Counted from the first letter of the stretch, positions 33,541-45,093 are shown. The stretch: 64,000 nucleotides of DNA from Ariolimax columbianus (GCA_036924085.1 JAVGWX010000002.1:49489416-49553415), one strand, 5' to 3'. Notes: a model not told the origin generated them from the letters alone. A program made the numbers and translations.

Positions 33541-34125
33541 TGTCTGTTCACCGCATAACTCTTCAGCTCAGCCTAAGTTCGCACCCCGATGGTCTTGCAC
33601 TATGTGTCGCGCTTGCTTCTTGGATTTCATCTTCCTCTTTTCCCTTCAATTGTGTCTTCCAGTATTATCAATGTCAGGCCAGCATGTCTCACATTGTAAC
33701 AAAACCAAGACAATCTACCTTTTGTGTATATTTCAAAAGTTGTCTCCTTAGCAATTTCACATTTGATGCTTTTTTCCTGCTGCACTTAGTACCACATCTC
33801 AAAAGCGTCTAAGGTCTTTCCATCATGTTTGTTTGAAGTTCAATCTGTCAGAACAGTGCGTGACAGGTGGGTGTCTTTGTTAGTATTTCTGACCAGGTCC
33901 TAGCTCTAGCCTTGGCTTCAGTGGCAGAGCACGTAGAGAATTTGCCTCTAGCAGCAAAGGGACTGCGTGCTATTACACTCTACAGTCTATCGAGCTGTAA
34001 GGAGGTACCCCGTTTACGGTTACATAAGATAATATGGCGAAGAAGGACAATGTTCACCTAATCCCATACGGTAGACACGGAGTAGAATTAAACTTCTAAT
34101 ACTTGATCCACGACTGCAGTGTATA
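33541..34125. other. Non-coding stretch, nothing recognised
   Basis: The open frame 33474-33812 starts inside the 55-bp array and has no family resemblance. Confidence 0.4.
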
Positions 34126-34129
34126 CTTC

Positions 34130-34420
34130 TTCGGCGTTAGTCCTGAAAAGTTTACAGCGAGGCTGCGATATATGCGTCTTTCGGCCTGGCACGATTTCAG
34201 TTCGCCTTTTTGAGTTCCAGGTTTGTCTTTCCACTGCGCTCTCTATCCCTTTGCGAGTTTACACTAGTGACTAGTGTTGCCTGTCTCCAGGGCCGACACG
34301 TGGGGGTGGAATATGGGCTTTCTCAGCTATAGTTCGCTGTCCATGGCGCAAACAGCCAGCTAAAAGTGGCTGGCTGCTGTCAACTCATGCACTGCTTCCT
34401 CTTGACCCCCAGAGTATACT
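34130..34420 (-). repeat. Dispersed repeat R1, diverged copy
   Basis: GTTTACAGCGAGGCTGCGAT, GCGTCTTTCGGCC and TGTCTCCAGGGCCGACACGT follow the R1 order in reverse orientation. Confidence 0.6.
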
Positions 34421-34429
34421 GCAGTATTA

Positions 34430-35060
34430 ACTTGACTTGAGCCTCGTTCAACTATTCTTATATGTGGAAAGTAACTGAAGGCAGTTGTAGGGGTGGGCTT
34501 ACAAACTCATTATACAAAACACAATGCTACTGAAAACACGGCTGCAGGTATGTGACTCTTACTCAGGCTTCCTACAAGCAGCTTAGCTGTAATATTGAAC
34601 CCATGCTCTCATATAGTGAGGGAAGTGTGTTTAAAGTGAAATAATAAAAACCACTGCACTGACATTCGCCGCGCAATGTGCAGGATAGTTATTTGTTTCA
34701 TTCTTCTTCGTAAATAGCAACCGGCTTATTGGGGTTTCGAATCCGCGTCTCCAGACAACGATTCCTTCATCCTTGCCACTTGAACCCCTTTGTTTATTAT
34801 TTATTCTCACGTTCGTTACTATGATATCGAATAGTAATAAAAATAATATTCAGGAATGCGGTAAAGGGTGTCAAAGTATGATCACAATGTGTTGTTGGCG
34901 TGTTTACGGCGGTCATTGACTTTGAAGTGGAGATTACAAGGTCATTCATGTCACTACGACTCAGAAAACAGTCTATCCACACGAACACGTGTAAATTGAG
35001 CTGTCCCGTAGCTTATTAACGGCTGGCATGTTATCACACGCCAACAGATCGAACCGAGTT
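34430..35060. other. Non-coding stretch; one tRNA-like fragment
   Basis: On minus at about 34795-34730, AGTGGCAAGGATGA and GGATTCGAAACC are spaced like degenerate A and B boxes of a tRNA or tRNA-derived SINE. No intact cloverleaf is evident. Confidence 0.35.
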
Positions 35061-35064
35061 TTCT

Positions 35065-35341
35065 CCCGCTTCGGCGTTCTTCTTGAAAATGACTTTGTAA
35101 CGTTGTGTTGTAGTTTACAGCGAAGCTGCAATATGTGAGTCTTTGCGCCCGACACTAATTGTTTCATCAGGGAATTTATGGGACTTGGTTTGCCTTTATT
35201 CTTCGTTCCCTGTTGTCTTAGCTAGACTTCACCCAAACAACCTTGTTCAATGGCGACACTAGAAGGCGGTATGCATCTTAGTTAGCTCTAGTTCGGTTAA
35301 TCGGATGTAAGCAGCCAGCTGTGAGTCGCTCGACTTGATGT
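35065..35341 (-). repeat. Dispersed repeat R1, diverged copy split by LINE copy E
   Basis: GTTGTGTTGTAGTTTACAGC and AAGCTGCAATATGTGAGTC follow the R1 order in reverse. The repeat ends GTAAGCAGCCAGCTGTGAGT before copy E, and very similar sequence continues at 35761-35850. Confidence 0.65.
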
Positions 35342-35758
35342 CTTCTTCTTCTTCTTCTTCTTCTTCTTCTTCGTACGCTGTCAGACGTCAACTTGAATTT
35401 TTTCGAAGAAAGCAGCGGTCATCCTGAGGCTGTCAACACTGCCATAGAGCTTGTCTAGTGTTGCCACTAGTGACGGCCACATGTGCTTTCTCTGGTCCTC
35501 GTATGTCGGGCAATTTTGCAGCAGATGTTCAGCTGTCATTTTCCCTGTACCACATGTGCATTCGTCAGTGCCACCTATCTTCAGTTTATTGAATAGATGG
35601 TACCTCAGTCTGTTGGGGCCTGTGCGGAGTCTGAAGACAACGACCTGCTCTCTTCTGTTCAGCTGGTAGTAGGCATACTTTTTTGTGTAGCCAGTATCCT
35701 CTGCTTCCCATTTGGCCATGCATCTGGCCCTAATAGACCTTTTGGACTCTTCGTAGGA
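35342..35758 (-). mobile_element. LINE F1 copy E, 5'-truncated
   Basis: On minus it encodes NRLRYHLFNKLKIGGTDECT and CGTGKMTAEHLLQNCPTYED in one open 112-residue frame (the cysteine cluster after RNase H) and ends in about ten GAA units. CTCGACTTGATGT (35329-35341) and CTCGACCTGATGT (35759-35771) form a 13-bp target-site duplication with one mismatch. The copy is 417 bp. Confidence 0.94.
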
Positions 35759-35760
35759 CT

Positions 35761-35850
35761 CGACCTGATGTAAGCAGCCAGCTATGAGTCTCTCGATCTG
35801 ATGTAGATAGTCAGCTGTGAGTAGTTGCTGGTTTCAGCTCATTCAATGTT
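35761..35850 (-). repeat. R1 edge, continued beyond LINE copy E
   Basis: GTAAGCAGCCAGCTATGAGT matches the sequence at 35307-35326 on the other side of copy E, and a second similar unit (GATCTGATGTAGATAGTCAG) follows. Confidence 0.6.
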
Positions 35851-36350
35851 AAGTAATCCCCCGATTGGAGAAGTAAATCAGACACTGCATGTTGGGTGTC
35901 ACAACATTTCTAGTCGACAATCAAGGAAATCTGCGGTCCAGGGTTTATATAAAAAAATGTTCAGAAGACATATCTAATTCATATTTAACAAACAGAAAAC
36001 ATATCAGACATAGTAAACAAACAGAAAACAAATCTGACTCATAATAAAGAAAAATATTGGACACATGATTTGGTGGGATATGATGGATGGAACACATCAA
36101 CTATATTTTGTGTGTCTGTCTGGAATCTAATACATTTGTAGGTTTCTTGTACGGAGTCAACAAATAAGCCATGTGGTATTCAATGAAAATCGTAAGCCGA
36201 TGTTTTAGTAGTCATGGCGAGCACGACCAGAAAATGGTTGTCAAACAAGAAAAAATTGTCGTCAGAAAGCTAAAGCAAGCAGCCAAATTCTTTGACAATC
36301 GGTTCTATTTACAAAATGTTGTCCTCCCAGACGCCTGCTCCCTTTCCACA
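35851..36350. other. Non-coding stretch, nothing recognised
   Basis: AT-rich, no recognisable feature. Confidence 0.45.
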
Positions 36351-36380
36351 CACACACAGGCGCACGCACATGCGCACACG

Positions 36381-36413
<33 letters not shown>

Positions 36414-36414
36414 C
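36351..36414. repeat. CA microsatellite
   Basis: CACACACA runs are interrupted by GCGCGC and GCACATGC. Confidence 0.95.
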
Positions 36415-36526
36415 AGTGGACATTTTCTAGATGCCTCTCTGTGTTCAAATGCTTTTAACCTCTGATTAAGCTTGGGAAAATGGCAAAATTACTCAAAGAA
36501 CTGACGTCACTACATCTCAGATCCGC

Positions 36527-36900
36527 CATATAAGCTCACCCTATCCCCATATAAGCTCACCCTATCCCCATATAAGCTCACCCTCTCCCCAAATAAGCTC
36601 ACCCTCTTCCCATATAAGCTCACCCTCTCCCCATATAAGCTCACCCTATCCCCATATAAGCTCCCTCTCTCCCCATATAAGCTCACTCTCTCCCCATATA
36701 ATCTCACTCTCTCCCCATATAAGCTCACTCTCTCCCAATATAAGCTCTCTCTCCCCATATAAGCTCACTCTCTCCCCATATAAGCTCACCCTCTCTCCAT
36801 ATAAGCTCACCCTCTCCCCATATAAGCTCACTCTCTCCCCATATAAGCTCACCCTCTTCCCATATAAGCTCACTCTCTTCCCATATTAACTCACTTTCTT
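36527..36900. repeat. 21-bp minisatellite, about 17 units
   Basis: Units are ATAAGCTCACCCTCTCCCCA plus one T. Since 21 is a multiple of 3, minus-strand frames stay open and give seven-residue repeats such as GERVSLY. There is no sign of selection for a protein. Confidence 0.96.
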
Positions 36901-36964
36901 TTGCTGCTGAAATTATCAACGACGGAGCACGAACTCCGTAGCTTCATTAGTAGCTCCGAGATGT

Positions 36965-37145
36965 TCACCTGACTTCGTTAGGTACCCATTTACATCAGAG
37001 CCGACTGGAACAAGCAGTCATACAATGAAAATAAAATCCCAGAAAAACCTGGGCACGACGAGATTCGAACCAGACACGTTGTGATTGTAAGCTGCTCACA
37101 GCAGCTAGGCCAGCGAATCTCCGGGCCTGTTCAGGATGAATCAAT
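36965..37145 (-). repeat. tRNA-derived SINE, copy 1
   Basis: On minus, TGGCCTAGCTGCTG (A box-like) and GGTTCGAATCTCG (B box-like) are spaced as in a tRNA, about 30 bp apart, in 37112-37055. The SINE body follows and includes TGTAAATGGGTACCTAACGA, shared with 57545-57570. Its RNA polymerase III promoter looks recognisable. Confidence 0.75.
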
Positions 37146-37149
37146 TCAC

Positions 37150-38465
37150 AAGCTGAATCACCAGAAAGAAAATGGCGTTTTGGCAAAATATGCTGAGCGG
37201 GTGACGGGAGTCTAAAATAGGACAGTTCTTTATGTTATTGAATGTCTGGTAACCAACTCGTGTGAGCATTTAAATGTTGTGTTCTATCAGACATGTCTTC
37301 GCTAGGATTCTCCATTAGTAAAACATTGTCAGTGTGAATTCAGGCACCTAATGGCGTCCTGGTTGAGCGTTCATCCTATTTTGGGAAGGTGGTATGAAAG
37401 AACTAATGACTCGTCTAGACTGTGCTAAAATAGCCGGAGGTTTGCCGAAGAAATTGGGAGAATGAAGACGCAAATCCCCGTTAATTGGCGCGGTCGGACA
37501 CGACGACCTGACCGAGTGTTGTCCAGGTGAAGGGCGCTTCACATTTGTCGCTGCGACGACAGTAGGAGGGTGGCATCTCGATCCTAATTTTCAGCCCGGG
37601 GGTTCCAGGATGATATAGCGAGCCTCGGTTCAAGTCTGTGTCATGACCCACTTATGTACTGGTATCGTTGTCCAGTGATTCCCAAACATTTAACCCAAAA
37701 TTTAAATCCAGAAGAATATATTCGTATATAAACTAGTTCTGTACTGTATATTCACTCCGTATTCACTTCTGAACGGATTAGTGCTTTCAAAAAGTTTTTC
37801 TTAATTGGCTAAATAGAAAGTTCCATTCAAATACAAACAGTTCAACATCTCTGGTTAAAGCTGTCAATGATACATTGACGGATAACAAATTTATCTATGT
37901 TCGGAGACCTGTCTTAAAAAAAAATCCCACAAGAATACATTGGGATTCACGCAGCAAATAGCGTAGAACCGACTTACATATATCTATAGCCTTTAAAAAA
38001 AGATCCATATCTTTTCGTAGAGAGAATATGCAAAAATGTGATCTTTTAACCTTTAATCCACGACTTAATCCGCAGCAGAACGTTGAGGTAAATATTGAGG
38101 ACAAACCCATTTCGGGCCTACATTGACGCATGACAAATCTAGGGGTTTGGTCATTTAGTCAGAATGTATTATGACCAGCCTGCGGCGAGAGCATATCATA
38201 TGCAGGTCTCCGTTTTACGAACAAGGGGTCTACCTCGACGTCCATGGATTGAGGGTATCTGACACTCTCAGGAAGTTACACATAACGATAGCAGATTCCG
38301 CCCACTTGGCGATAGTTGTCAATCTACGCATCCCGCATGTGCTACGCCGTCTGACAATAGCACAAGAACAAAAAAAGATGGATATTGGTCCTTTAACTGC
38401 ATAACAAGACTATCCAGGTTAATAAGCTAGTTAGTTTTCTTTCTACATATGCCGTTAAAAGTCAT
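37150..38465. other. Non-coding stretch, nothing recognised
   Basis: A B-box-like GGTTCAAGTC occurs at about 37628. Otherwise no feature could be identified. Confidence 0.4.
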
Positions 38466-38469
38466 GGGT

Positions 38470-38765
38470 CAGTCTTCTGCTTCTTCTTCAATCAACTGAT
38501 GCGATGCTTCTAGCCCGGTGAGGTTCATGAAGGAGACTGCTCGTTTCAGTTCCTCGCCGGTCCCCCACAGCTTTACTAGCATGGTCGCTTCCCCAGCCTA
38601 GACCGCCTCTCTTTGGTCTGCATAAATGGTGTTTGCTTGGGTGCGCCGCTATCCCACCAGGCGGTGTCTCTGAGACCCATTCATTGAGGTGGACCTTGAT
38701 TCTGCAATGTCCCGTTCTGAGTCTGAAGATCTTTGTCTGCCTATTTCTGCCAAGTTTGTCTATTC
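38470..38765 (-). mobile_element. LINE 3' relic (RNase H-type family)
   Basis: On minus near 38730-38700, LRTGHCRIKVHLN matches the stretch after RNase H in RNase H-bearing LINEs (compare LRTGHNRLRYHLF in F1). It ends in a short CTTCTTCTTC (on +) near 38482, a GAA tail like F1 and F3. The frame is broken. Confidence 0.5.
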
Positions 38766-38821
38766 TGTTATTTTCTTACTTTAATTTTTTGTGCCATTAT
38801 AAACTGAATTAAACTTAACGT

Positions 38822-39150
38822 TTTAATACTGGTTTAGAAGTCTATACAGAGACTGTATACAACCAGTTTGTTTCATTCCACGGATACCGAAAATACTATG
38901 AGCATCCAATCTATTGCTAAATGCATTAACTGAATCTGCTTCCAATACATCCTGCGGCAATGCATTCCAAGAATTCACCACTCTCTGACTAAAAAAATAT
39001 TTCCTAATATCTAATCTAGACCTGTCTTTAAACAATTTGTAGCTATGCCCTCTTGTTCTTGTAGTCGGTTGTACTTTGATAAAATTGGTGTAGTCTAATT
39101 TATCCTTTCCATTTATTAATTTATGTTGTTGTTCGTCCATCACAAGTGAT
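38822..39150 (-). mobile_element. CR1-like LINE F4, 3' end
   Basis: On minus the frame reads TRTRGHSYKLFKDRSRLDIR, KYFFSQRVVNSWNALPQDVL and NAFSNRLD, ending at a stop at 38823. This is the hallmark C-terminus of CR1-like LINE reverse transcriptases. An unrelated segment (39190-39995, with an R2 copy) separates it from the rest. Confidence 0.85.
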
Positions 39151-39189
39151 GATGACCTTTTTGTTTTCTCTAAGCCAGTCCTTTCAGGC

Positions 39190-39995
39190 GAGTGTTCTGT
39201 AATTCCTGGTTGTGGATGGGTGCGGAGATGGATGACGAGTCCGATTTGGGATAACATACTCTCAGGCAGTGAAAGCATGGAAAGTTCTCATCGCGAGACG
39301 GTAATCATGATTGTCAGCAAATCTATATACCTCATCCGCTTTATTTTTCAGCCAGGACACCCGCAACTGACGCAGCTTTTTGACTGTAGTTTAGCTTTTC
39401 AGCGGACTTACGCTCTCCCCTTCGCCGCTAGCCCGTCGTCACACGACTCGACTGTATTAGTACTGGACAAATAAAAAGAGAATGACTTGTGCGATGAATT
39501 TGATTTAAGTGAGGAAAAGTTGCGGAATTCGTCGACCTCACTCTCTCGTACAAGTCCAACTTTAACCAGTGGCTAGACAGGTCAGGACGACTGGATATGG
39601 CCTCGGGTACAGTGGATGACCACGTCTGCTCAAGTGTCTCGCCGTGTTCTGTGCGGTTCACACCACTCAGCACATTCGCTGTCGTGGTAGCAAGGTGCCT
39701 CGAGAGTATGTGTGCATTTTCACTGCACGGCCCAGCCATTTTGCGCTCACGGGAATAGGGCACAATAGTCTTAGAGTTCGACTACAACAAGAATACGGCA
39801 CATTATCAAATAGGTGTATCTTATTTCACTTATACTAATTGTAGTACGGTCCTCGTGTGGTGTTTCGTCGATAAAACACTTCTTGAATTCATTCAAGTTT
39901 TGGAAGAAGATGAAATATCACAGAATATCCGAAGCTGACGTGTCAGCGGCCAGTCACGTCGCTTGACGGGAAGCTCACATAAATATTAATTTATA
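39190..39995 (-). repeat. Foreign segment inside F4, containing a repeat R2 copy
   Basis: Read on minus, 39620-39480 follows the R2 order (CCAGTCGTCCTGA, CTAGCCACTGG, GAGAGTGAGGTCGAC, TTCCTCACTTAAATC). The segment sits between the LEQRRIRDD-like and MDEQQHKLINGK-like parts of F4, which are nearly adjacent in intact CR1-like proteins. Confidence 0.55.
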
Positions 39996-39999
39996 CACT

Positions 40000-40788
40000 T
40001 GTATTGTCATCTCGAATTCTTCTTTGTTCTAGACACTGAAGACCAGTTTTTTTTTTAGTCTTTCTTCGTAACTATAATTCTGAAATCATTTTTGTAGCTC
40101 TTCTTTGTACCCTTTCCATCATGTTTATATTCACTCTTGTACACGGACTCCACACCTGAACTCAATACTCTAATTGAGGTCTCACTAATGATTTATATAA
40201 CTTGAATATTACTTCCTTGCTCTAATGTTTCTTTTTATCATGCCCAATATGGCATCAGCCTCTTTCACTGCCACCTGGATTTGCTCCCGCCCCTTTCCTG
40301 TATGATCTTTTATAACTCCTAAGTCTCTTTCCTTTTTTATTGTCCTAATATTGTTCTCTCCCATCCTGTAATTATATTCATTATTAGATCTTTCCATGTG
40401 GAGGACTGTACATTTTCTACATTAAGCCCAATCTGCCAGCTCACTTGTCCTATCCAATTGGCAACTTCACCACCTGTTCCATGTGATTTAAACTTTCGTA
40501 ACAATCGTTGATGAGGTACTATGTCAAAGGCCTTTGCAAAATCCAGACAAATAACATCACCCGGCTCTCCATCTTCTAATATTTTGGTAACCTCCTCCAT
40601 GAATTCTAATAGATTGGTTAAACACGATCTTTCTGTAGTTAACCCATGCTGACTAATTTTGATTAAAATAAACTTGTCCAAGTGCAGTACTGTTGTCCTT
40701 CATAATTGACTCTAAAATTGTGCAGAGTATACTCGTCCAACTCACTGGTCTATAATTGGCTGGATATGATTTTTGGGGCCTTTTTTGA
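40000..40788 (-). mobile_element. CR1-like LINE F4, reverse transcriptase part
   Basis: On minus: IPLFKKGPKNH at 40800-40765; TERSCLTNLLEFMEEVTKIL; GDVICLDFAKAFDIVPHQRL (first catalytic Asp) near 40560-40500; RDLGVIKDHTGKG near 40330-40290; and KEADAILGMIKRN. The segment with the F-A-D-D box is missing and stops are present. F1 copy H is inserted at its upstream side. Confidence 0.85.
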
Positions 40789-41170
40789 ACAAGGGGATCC
40801 CACTGTGTCAACATCCCAGGTGGCGAGGAATGCTAGGCGTATCACCCCTGCATAGAAGCCAAGAAAATAAAGGGAGCAAAGAGATACCCCACTCACATGC
40901 AAATGCTACGTTTCTGGCAGGACGTGACGATCCTGGGATACAGACACACTGGACTGCCTCTCTTCCAGGTAAACCAGTCCATATCATATATCATCTCTCA
41001 TATTATCTCATATATCATCACCGCACCCTATAGACACGAGTAGTGAAGACTCGTTAGTCTGGTAAGACAACTTCCATAAGAGAGACAACTCTGATCACAA
41101 ACAACTGCTGCCTTGCAGATAGGCCGGGGACAGCCAAAGGCTAAGGAGGGCATCCCTACAGAAACGCCTG

Positions 41171-42063
41171 TTGAAATCGGATGCAAGAGGCCACAAGCCT
41201 AACGAAACAGTGCAACGTAAATCGCAGTATGATGACAGTACAACCGATCAGAAAAACGTATGGCGCTCATCCTGCGGAGTCCCGCCAGGCAGCAAGAGTG
41301 CCGGGCCTTACGCCTCGAAGGGGCCCACCCTTGACTACTGGTGGTCACCCACCCATGTGTCGTGGAGTCAAGGCACATGGCTATGGGGCAACTCCTATTG
41401 CCAAAAACTCGAGACCCTCAAAATACTACATGCGGAGGGTGTTCTTAACAAAAAAAGCTTTCCCTAACACATCACATGCATGAAGGTAAGATTGACGTGG
41501 CATGAATCCAGGAAACGCACCTCAACAATAACTATAAATTTTCAATCAGAGGATACCAGACCTTCCATCTCGATAGAGAAGGTCACAAAGGAGGGGTCCT
41601 GATACTGACCCGAAACTGCATACCGAGTAGCGCGGTATCTGTCAATCACACCGGACAAGCAGAAATTGTAGGAGTTGACATAATGGCTCAAGAGACGAAG
41701 CTCCGCATTTTCAATCTGTACGGACCACCAAATAAAGACCTATAGCTCTCGAGTATGGACGTCAAAGTATCCATCTGCATAGTAGTTGTAGACTTCAACA
41801 GCCACTCGGAGAGATGGGGATACTCGGACACAGACAGCAGAGGTGACGAAGTGGAAGATTGGGAGATAGACACAAATCTCTCCCCAATCAATAGGCCGGA
41901 AGATAGCCCTAGTTTCTATTCTAGAACATGGCATACCACCTCGACTCTAGATTTGGCCTTCTCCACACAGGACATACACCATAAAATAGACCACCAGGTG
42001 CAAAACCAACTGGCAGGTAGCGACCACAGGCCGATCAGGCTAGACATTGATATTTGGAAGTAG
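41171..42063 (+). pseudogene. F1 copy H endonuclease domain (broken)
   Basis: The frame at 41171-41467 ends LETLKILHAEGVLNKKSFP, the start of an apurinic-type endonuclease domain. After lesions it continues with IQETHLNNNYKF near 41508, KGGVLILTRN near 41590, IFNLYGPPNKD near 41710, DFNSHSERWG near 41792, STLDLAFST near 41942 and GSDHRPIRLD near 42018. These are the expected metal and catalytic motifs (E, N, D, SDH) of LINE endonucleases, which nick the target DNA. Stops occur near 41467 and 41743 and again at 42061. Confidence 0.88.
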
Positions 42064-42167
42064 GCCCACAGGAAACAAAACCGCTCCCACGTTGAAATTA
42101 CAAATGGGACAGATTTGCAATCCTGACAGATGGGCTGTGTGAAAACATCAACACACGAAACAACAAA

Positions 42168-43130
42168 ATGAAGCCCATGGTGGAAAGCCTAAGCAAGGCA
42201 ATAATGCAAGCCGCCACTGAAACCATCCCAAGAGGGGGTAGGAAAAACTATAAGCCCTATTGGAATGATGAGTTGCAGAAAGCGGAAGATGCAGTTACTA
42301 ATGCTAGGAACATGGCAGAGCGAGAACAATCTATGGAGGCAAATATCGCCCTCAAAGCCGCCACGGCGAAATACAAATACACTGTAAACCAAACAGCAAG
42401 AGAGAGCTGGAAAAACAAAACCGAAAGCCTCAACCTAGACAAAGACGGGAACAAGCTATGGAAGCTAGTCAGAGCCATGAATGACGAAATCCCCCCCAAA
42501 CAAACAAATTACCATTAAGCAGGGCGAAAACTTGCTCACTGGAAAAAAAGCCGCAAACGCTTTTGTAGAACACTATGCCAAAGCAAACCATATCAAGGTC
42601 CCTGCAGATAGGCATACAGACATTACTGAAGAGCAAAAGGGGCACGACAACATCAATACGGCACCAGAAGAGCATATGATGGCCAAATTAACAATGAGTG
42701 AAATGGAAGAGGCCATGAGAACATTAAAGAAAAGGAAATCTCCCGGAAAAGACGGGATAATAAACGAAATGCTGATGGGGCTGGGCCAAACAGCGAAGAG
42801 GAAACTGCTATCGGTCCTGAACCAAAGCTGGAAAAGAGGTATTGTACCCCAGGCGTAGAAAGACGCAGTACTTGTACCAGTACCAAAGAAAGGAAAGGAC
42901 AAAACAGATCCAAATGGATACAGGCCTATCAGCCTACTGAGCTGTGTCGGCAAACTGATGGAACGTATGATAAACACCAGACTGATGTGGCATCTGGAAG
43001 AAAAACGAATACTAATTCCACATATAATACAGATCCACTGAGGACCAGGTCATCCTCATAGCCCAGGAAATAGAAGATGCCTACCAGGCACAGAAACACA
43101 CAGTAGCGGTTTGGGTGGACCTAGAAAAGG
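42168..43130 (+). pseudogene. F1 copy H reverse transcriptase, N-terminal half (broken)
   Basis: The linker (YWNDELQKAEDAV near 42258) precedes RKSPGKDGIINEML (42737), NGYRPISLLSCVGKLMERMI (42913) and WVDLEKAFDKVWKDGL (43112, first catalytic Asp). A TAG at 42856 replaces the Trp codon still present in copy G, and a deletion near 43020-43030 removes the QQAGFRQH stretch that copy G keeps. The frame also shifts near 42490-42520. Confidence 0.9.
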
Positions 43131-43133
43131 CAT

Positions 43134-45050
43134 TTGACAAAGTCTGGAAAGACGGACTTAGAGTCAAGCTTAGGAGAAGTGAAGTTTGTGGGAGAATGTA
43201 CAAGTGGATCAACCACTACCTCAAACAAAGAACGGCCAAGTGCTAGGGCAGATGAGCAAAAAGGTGACACTCGAGCAGGGAGTACCCTAAGGGGGATACT
43301 GTCACCCACACTCTTCCTTGTATATATAAACGACATTACAGAGAATATACCAAGAAGAGTCCATAGCTCAATGTTTGCAGACGATCTGGCTATGTGGACC
43401 TCTGAAAAGAATCTCACCATAGCAAGAAATCGGATGCAGCAGGCCCTAACATCGCTGGAAGAGTGGGCGAACTCATGGCTGGTCAAAATAAACGAGGAGA
43501 AAACCACATGTACAATATTCTCGCTTTCAATCAAACCCCAAGACACCAAATTAAGTCTAAATGGCAAATTCCTGCAGCCAAACGACAACCCAAACTATCT
43601 GGGAGTCACATTTGATCGGCGCATGACATGGAAAAGTCAGATCGAGAGAAACCGAATGAGAGCCAGAGAAAGAATGGCAATCATGAGGAAACTTGCTGGC
43701 ACAAGCTGGGGAGCAGACGAAAGTATACTAAAGAAACTGTATACTGGAAGAGTGAGACCAGTTCTCGAGTATGGCATTGCGGCATGGACAACAGCAGCAA
43801 AGGCGAACCTCGATAAAGTTAACAAACTTCAAAACCAAGCCATGAGTGTTATAACAGGAGGCATGAAGTCAACGCCAATTGTAGAAAAGATTACAAAGCT
43901 GCAACCCATGACCGATAGAAGAGACTGCAGAGCCCAGATGCGGTCAGAGAAACTCCGAAGACTGACTGACCACTTAATGCACCAGAGACTAAACAATTTG
44001 GGAAATGGGAAACTAAAGCGGATAAACTTTGCAGAAATAGCCAAAGCAAAGATGCACGAAGATCCCATAAACGCACTAACAACACCAAAGCCCAACACTA
44101 CTGTACGAAAACCTACCTGGAGGCAGGATATATTTCCAGATGTGGTAGAAAATATACCAGGTATTGGAAACAAAAACTGCCAGACTGAAAAAGAAAGAAG
44201 AGATACTGCCCTAAGCTTTATATCGAAAAACTACCCAAGCATGGACTGGACCCATGCATGCACCGACGGTTCTGTAATAAAAACTACACAGAACGGAGGG
44301 GCAGGAGCATTCCTGAACCTACCAAATGGTAGAAAAATAACACTGTCATTCGCTACTGGTAAGTACACAAGCAATTTCAGAGCGGAGGCAGAGGCACTGA
44401 AGGCGGCAGTGGAAGAAATGGTGACACATAAAGAAAATGAAAGCCATATAGTCCTGCTTACAGATGCTCTGGCCGTAGTCACAGCGCTAAAAAGCCAGAA
44501 AAACACTGAGCTTAATGACTTAAGAGCAGCACTCTGTCAACTATGCCAGCAGTCCGCACCAAAAAGGGTAGTGGTACAGTGGGTCCCATCACACTGCAAC
44601 ATCAAAGGCAAAGAGGAGGCAGATAGACTGGCAAAAGAAGGTGCAAGACTACCACAAACAGATACTAGTATGACGTACGAAGAGTCAAAACGGCTTATCA
44701 AAGCCAGATACATGACCAAATGGGAAACCGAACACACTGGTTACACCAAAAACGATGCCTATTACCAGTTGAACCGAAGAGAGCAGGTCGTCGACTTCAG
44801 ACTTCGCACTGGCCACAATAGACTGAGGTATCACCTATTCAACAAATTGAAGATAGGGTGTACCGACGAATGCCCGTGCGGTACTGGTAAATTTACCGCT
44901 GAACATCTGCTGCAGAACTGCCCGACATACGAGAATCAGAGAGAGCAGATGTGGCCATCAACAGTGGAACTGCAAGACAAGCTCTATGGCAGTGGCGACA
45001 GCCTCAGGATGACCGCCGCTTTTTTCGAAAAAATAATGGTTACTGTCTGA
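43134..45050 (+). CDS. F1 copy H reverse transcriptase C-half plus RNase H plus cysteine cluster (638 aa open)
   Basis: After a frame-shifted start this is an uninterrupted frame. It contains LSPTLFLVYINDI and the catalytic SSMFADDLAMW (near 43370), the thumb NYLGVTFDRRMTW and VRPVLEYGIAAWT, then RNase H with all four acidic positions (CTDGS near 44260, AEAEAL, LTDALA, EEADRLAKEG) and the His of WVPSHCN. It ends with CPCGTGKFTAEHLLQNCPTY (C-x-C, H, C knuckle). It would copy RNA into DNA and degrade the RNA strand. The first ATG is internal to the original protein, so no functional enzyme is expected from this copy. Confidence 0.93.
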   Translation: MTKSGKTDLESSLGEVKFVGECTSGSTTTSNKERPSARADEQKGDTRAGSTLRGILSPTLFLVYINDITENIPRRVHSSMFADDLAMWTSEKNLTIARNRMQQALTSLEEWANSWLVKINEEKTTCTIFSLSIKPQDTKLSLNGKFLQPNDNPNYLGVTFDRRMTWKSQIERNRMRARERMAIMRKLAGTSWGADESILKKLYTGRVRPVLEYGIAAWTTAAKANLDKVNKLQNQAMSVITGGMKSTPIVEKITKLQPMTDRRDCRAQMRSEKLRRLTDHLMHQRLNNLGNGKLKRINFAEIAKAKMHEDPINALTTPKPNTTVRKPTWRQDIFPDVVENIPGIGNKNCQTEKERRDTALSFISKNYPSMDWTHACTDGSVIKTTQNGGAGAFLNLPNGRKITLSFATGKYTSNFRAEAEALKAAVEEMVTHKENESHIVLLTDALAVVTALKSQKNTELNDLRAALCQLCQQSAPKRVVVQWVPSHCNIKGKEEADRLAKEGARLPQTDTSMTYEESKRLIKARYMTKWETEHTGYTKNDAYYQLNRREQVVDFRLRTGHNRLRYHLFNKLKIGCTDECPCGTGKFTAEHLLQNCPTYENQREQMWPSTVELQDKLYGSGDSLRMTAAFFEKIMVTV

Positions 45051-45093
45051 CTGTGTACGCAGAAGAAGAAAAAGAAGGACAAGGGGATCACAC

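Larger units (their letters stand above)
40804..45078 (+). mobile_element. LINE F1 copy H, full length (4.27 kb), inactive
   Basis: ACAAGGGGATCCCAC (40789-40803) and ACAAGGGGATCACAC (45079-45093) form a 15-bp target-site duplication with one mismatch. They bound an element with a 5' leader of about 0.4-0.6 kb, endonuclease, reverse transcriptase, RNase H, cysteine cluster and a short GAA tail. No separate first ORF with a recognisable nucleic acid-binding domain is seen. At least four lesions break the frame. It interrupts CR1-like LINE F4. Confidence 0.93.

Noticed and set aside
36510..36919. Proteins with GERVSLY heptads on minus
   Set aside because: Product of a 21-bp minisatellite open in more than one frame.
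38171..38404. 77-residue frame on +
   Set aside because: No recognisable domain; isolated in non-coding sequence.
43121..44173. Minus-strand frames of 114-155 residues
   Set aside because: Shadows of the + strand F1 copy H coding region.
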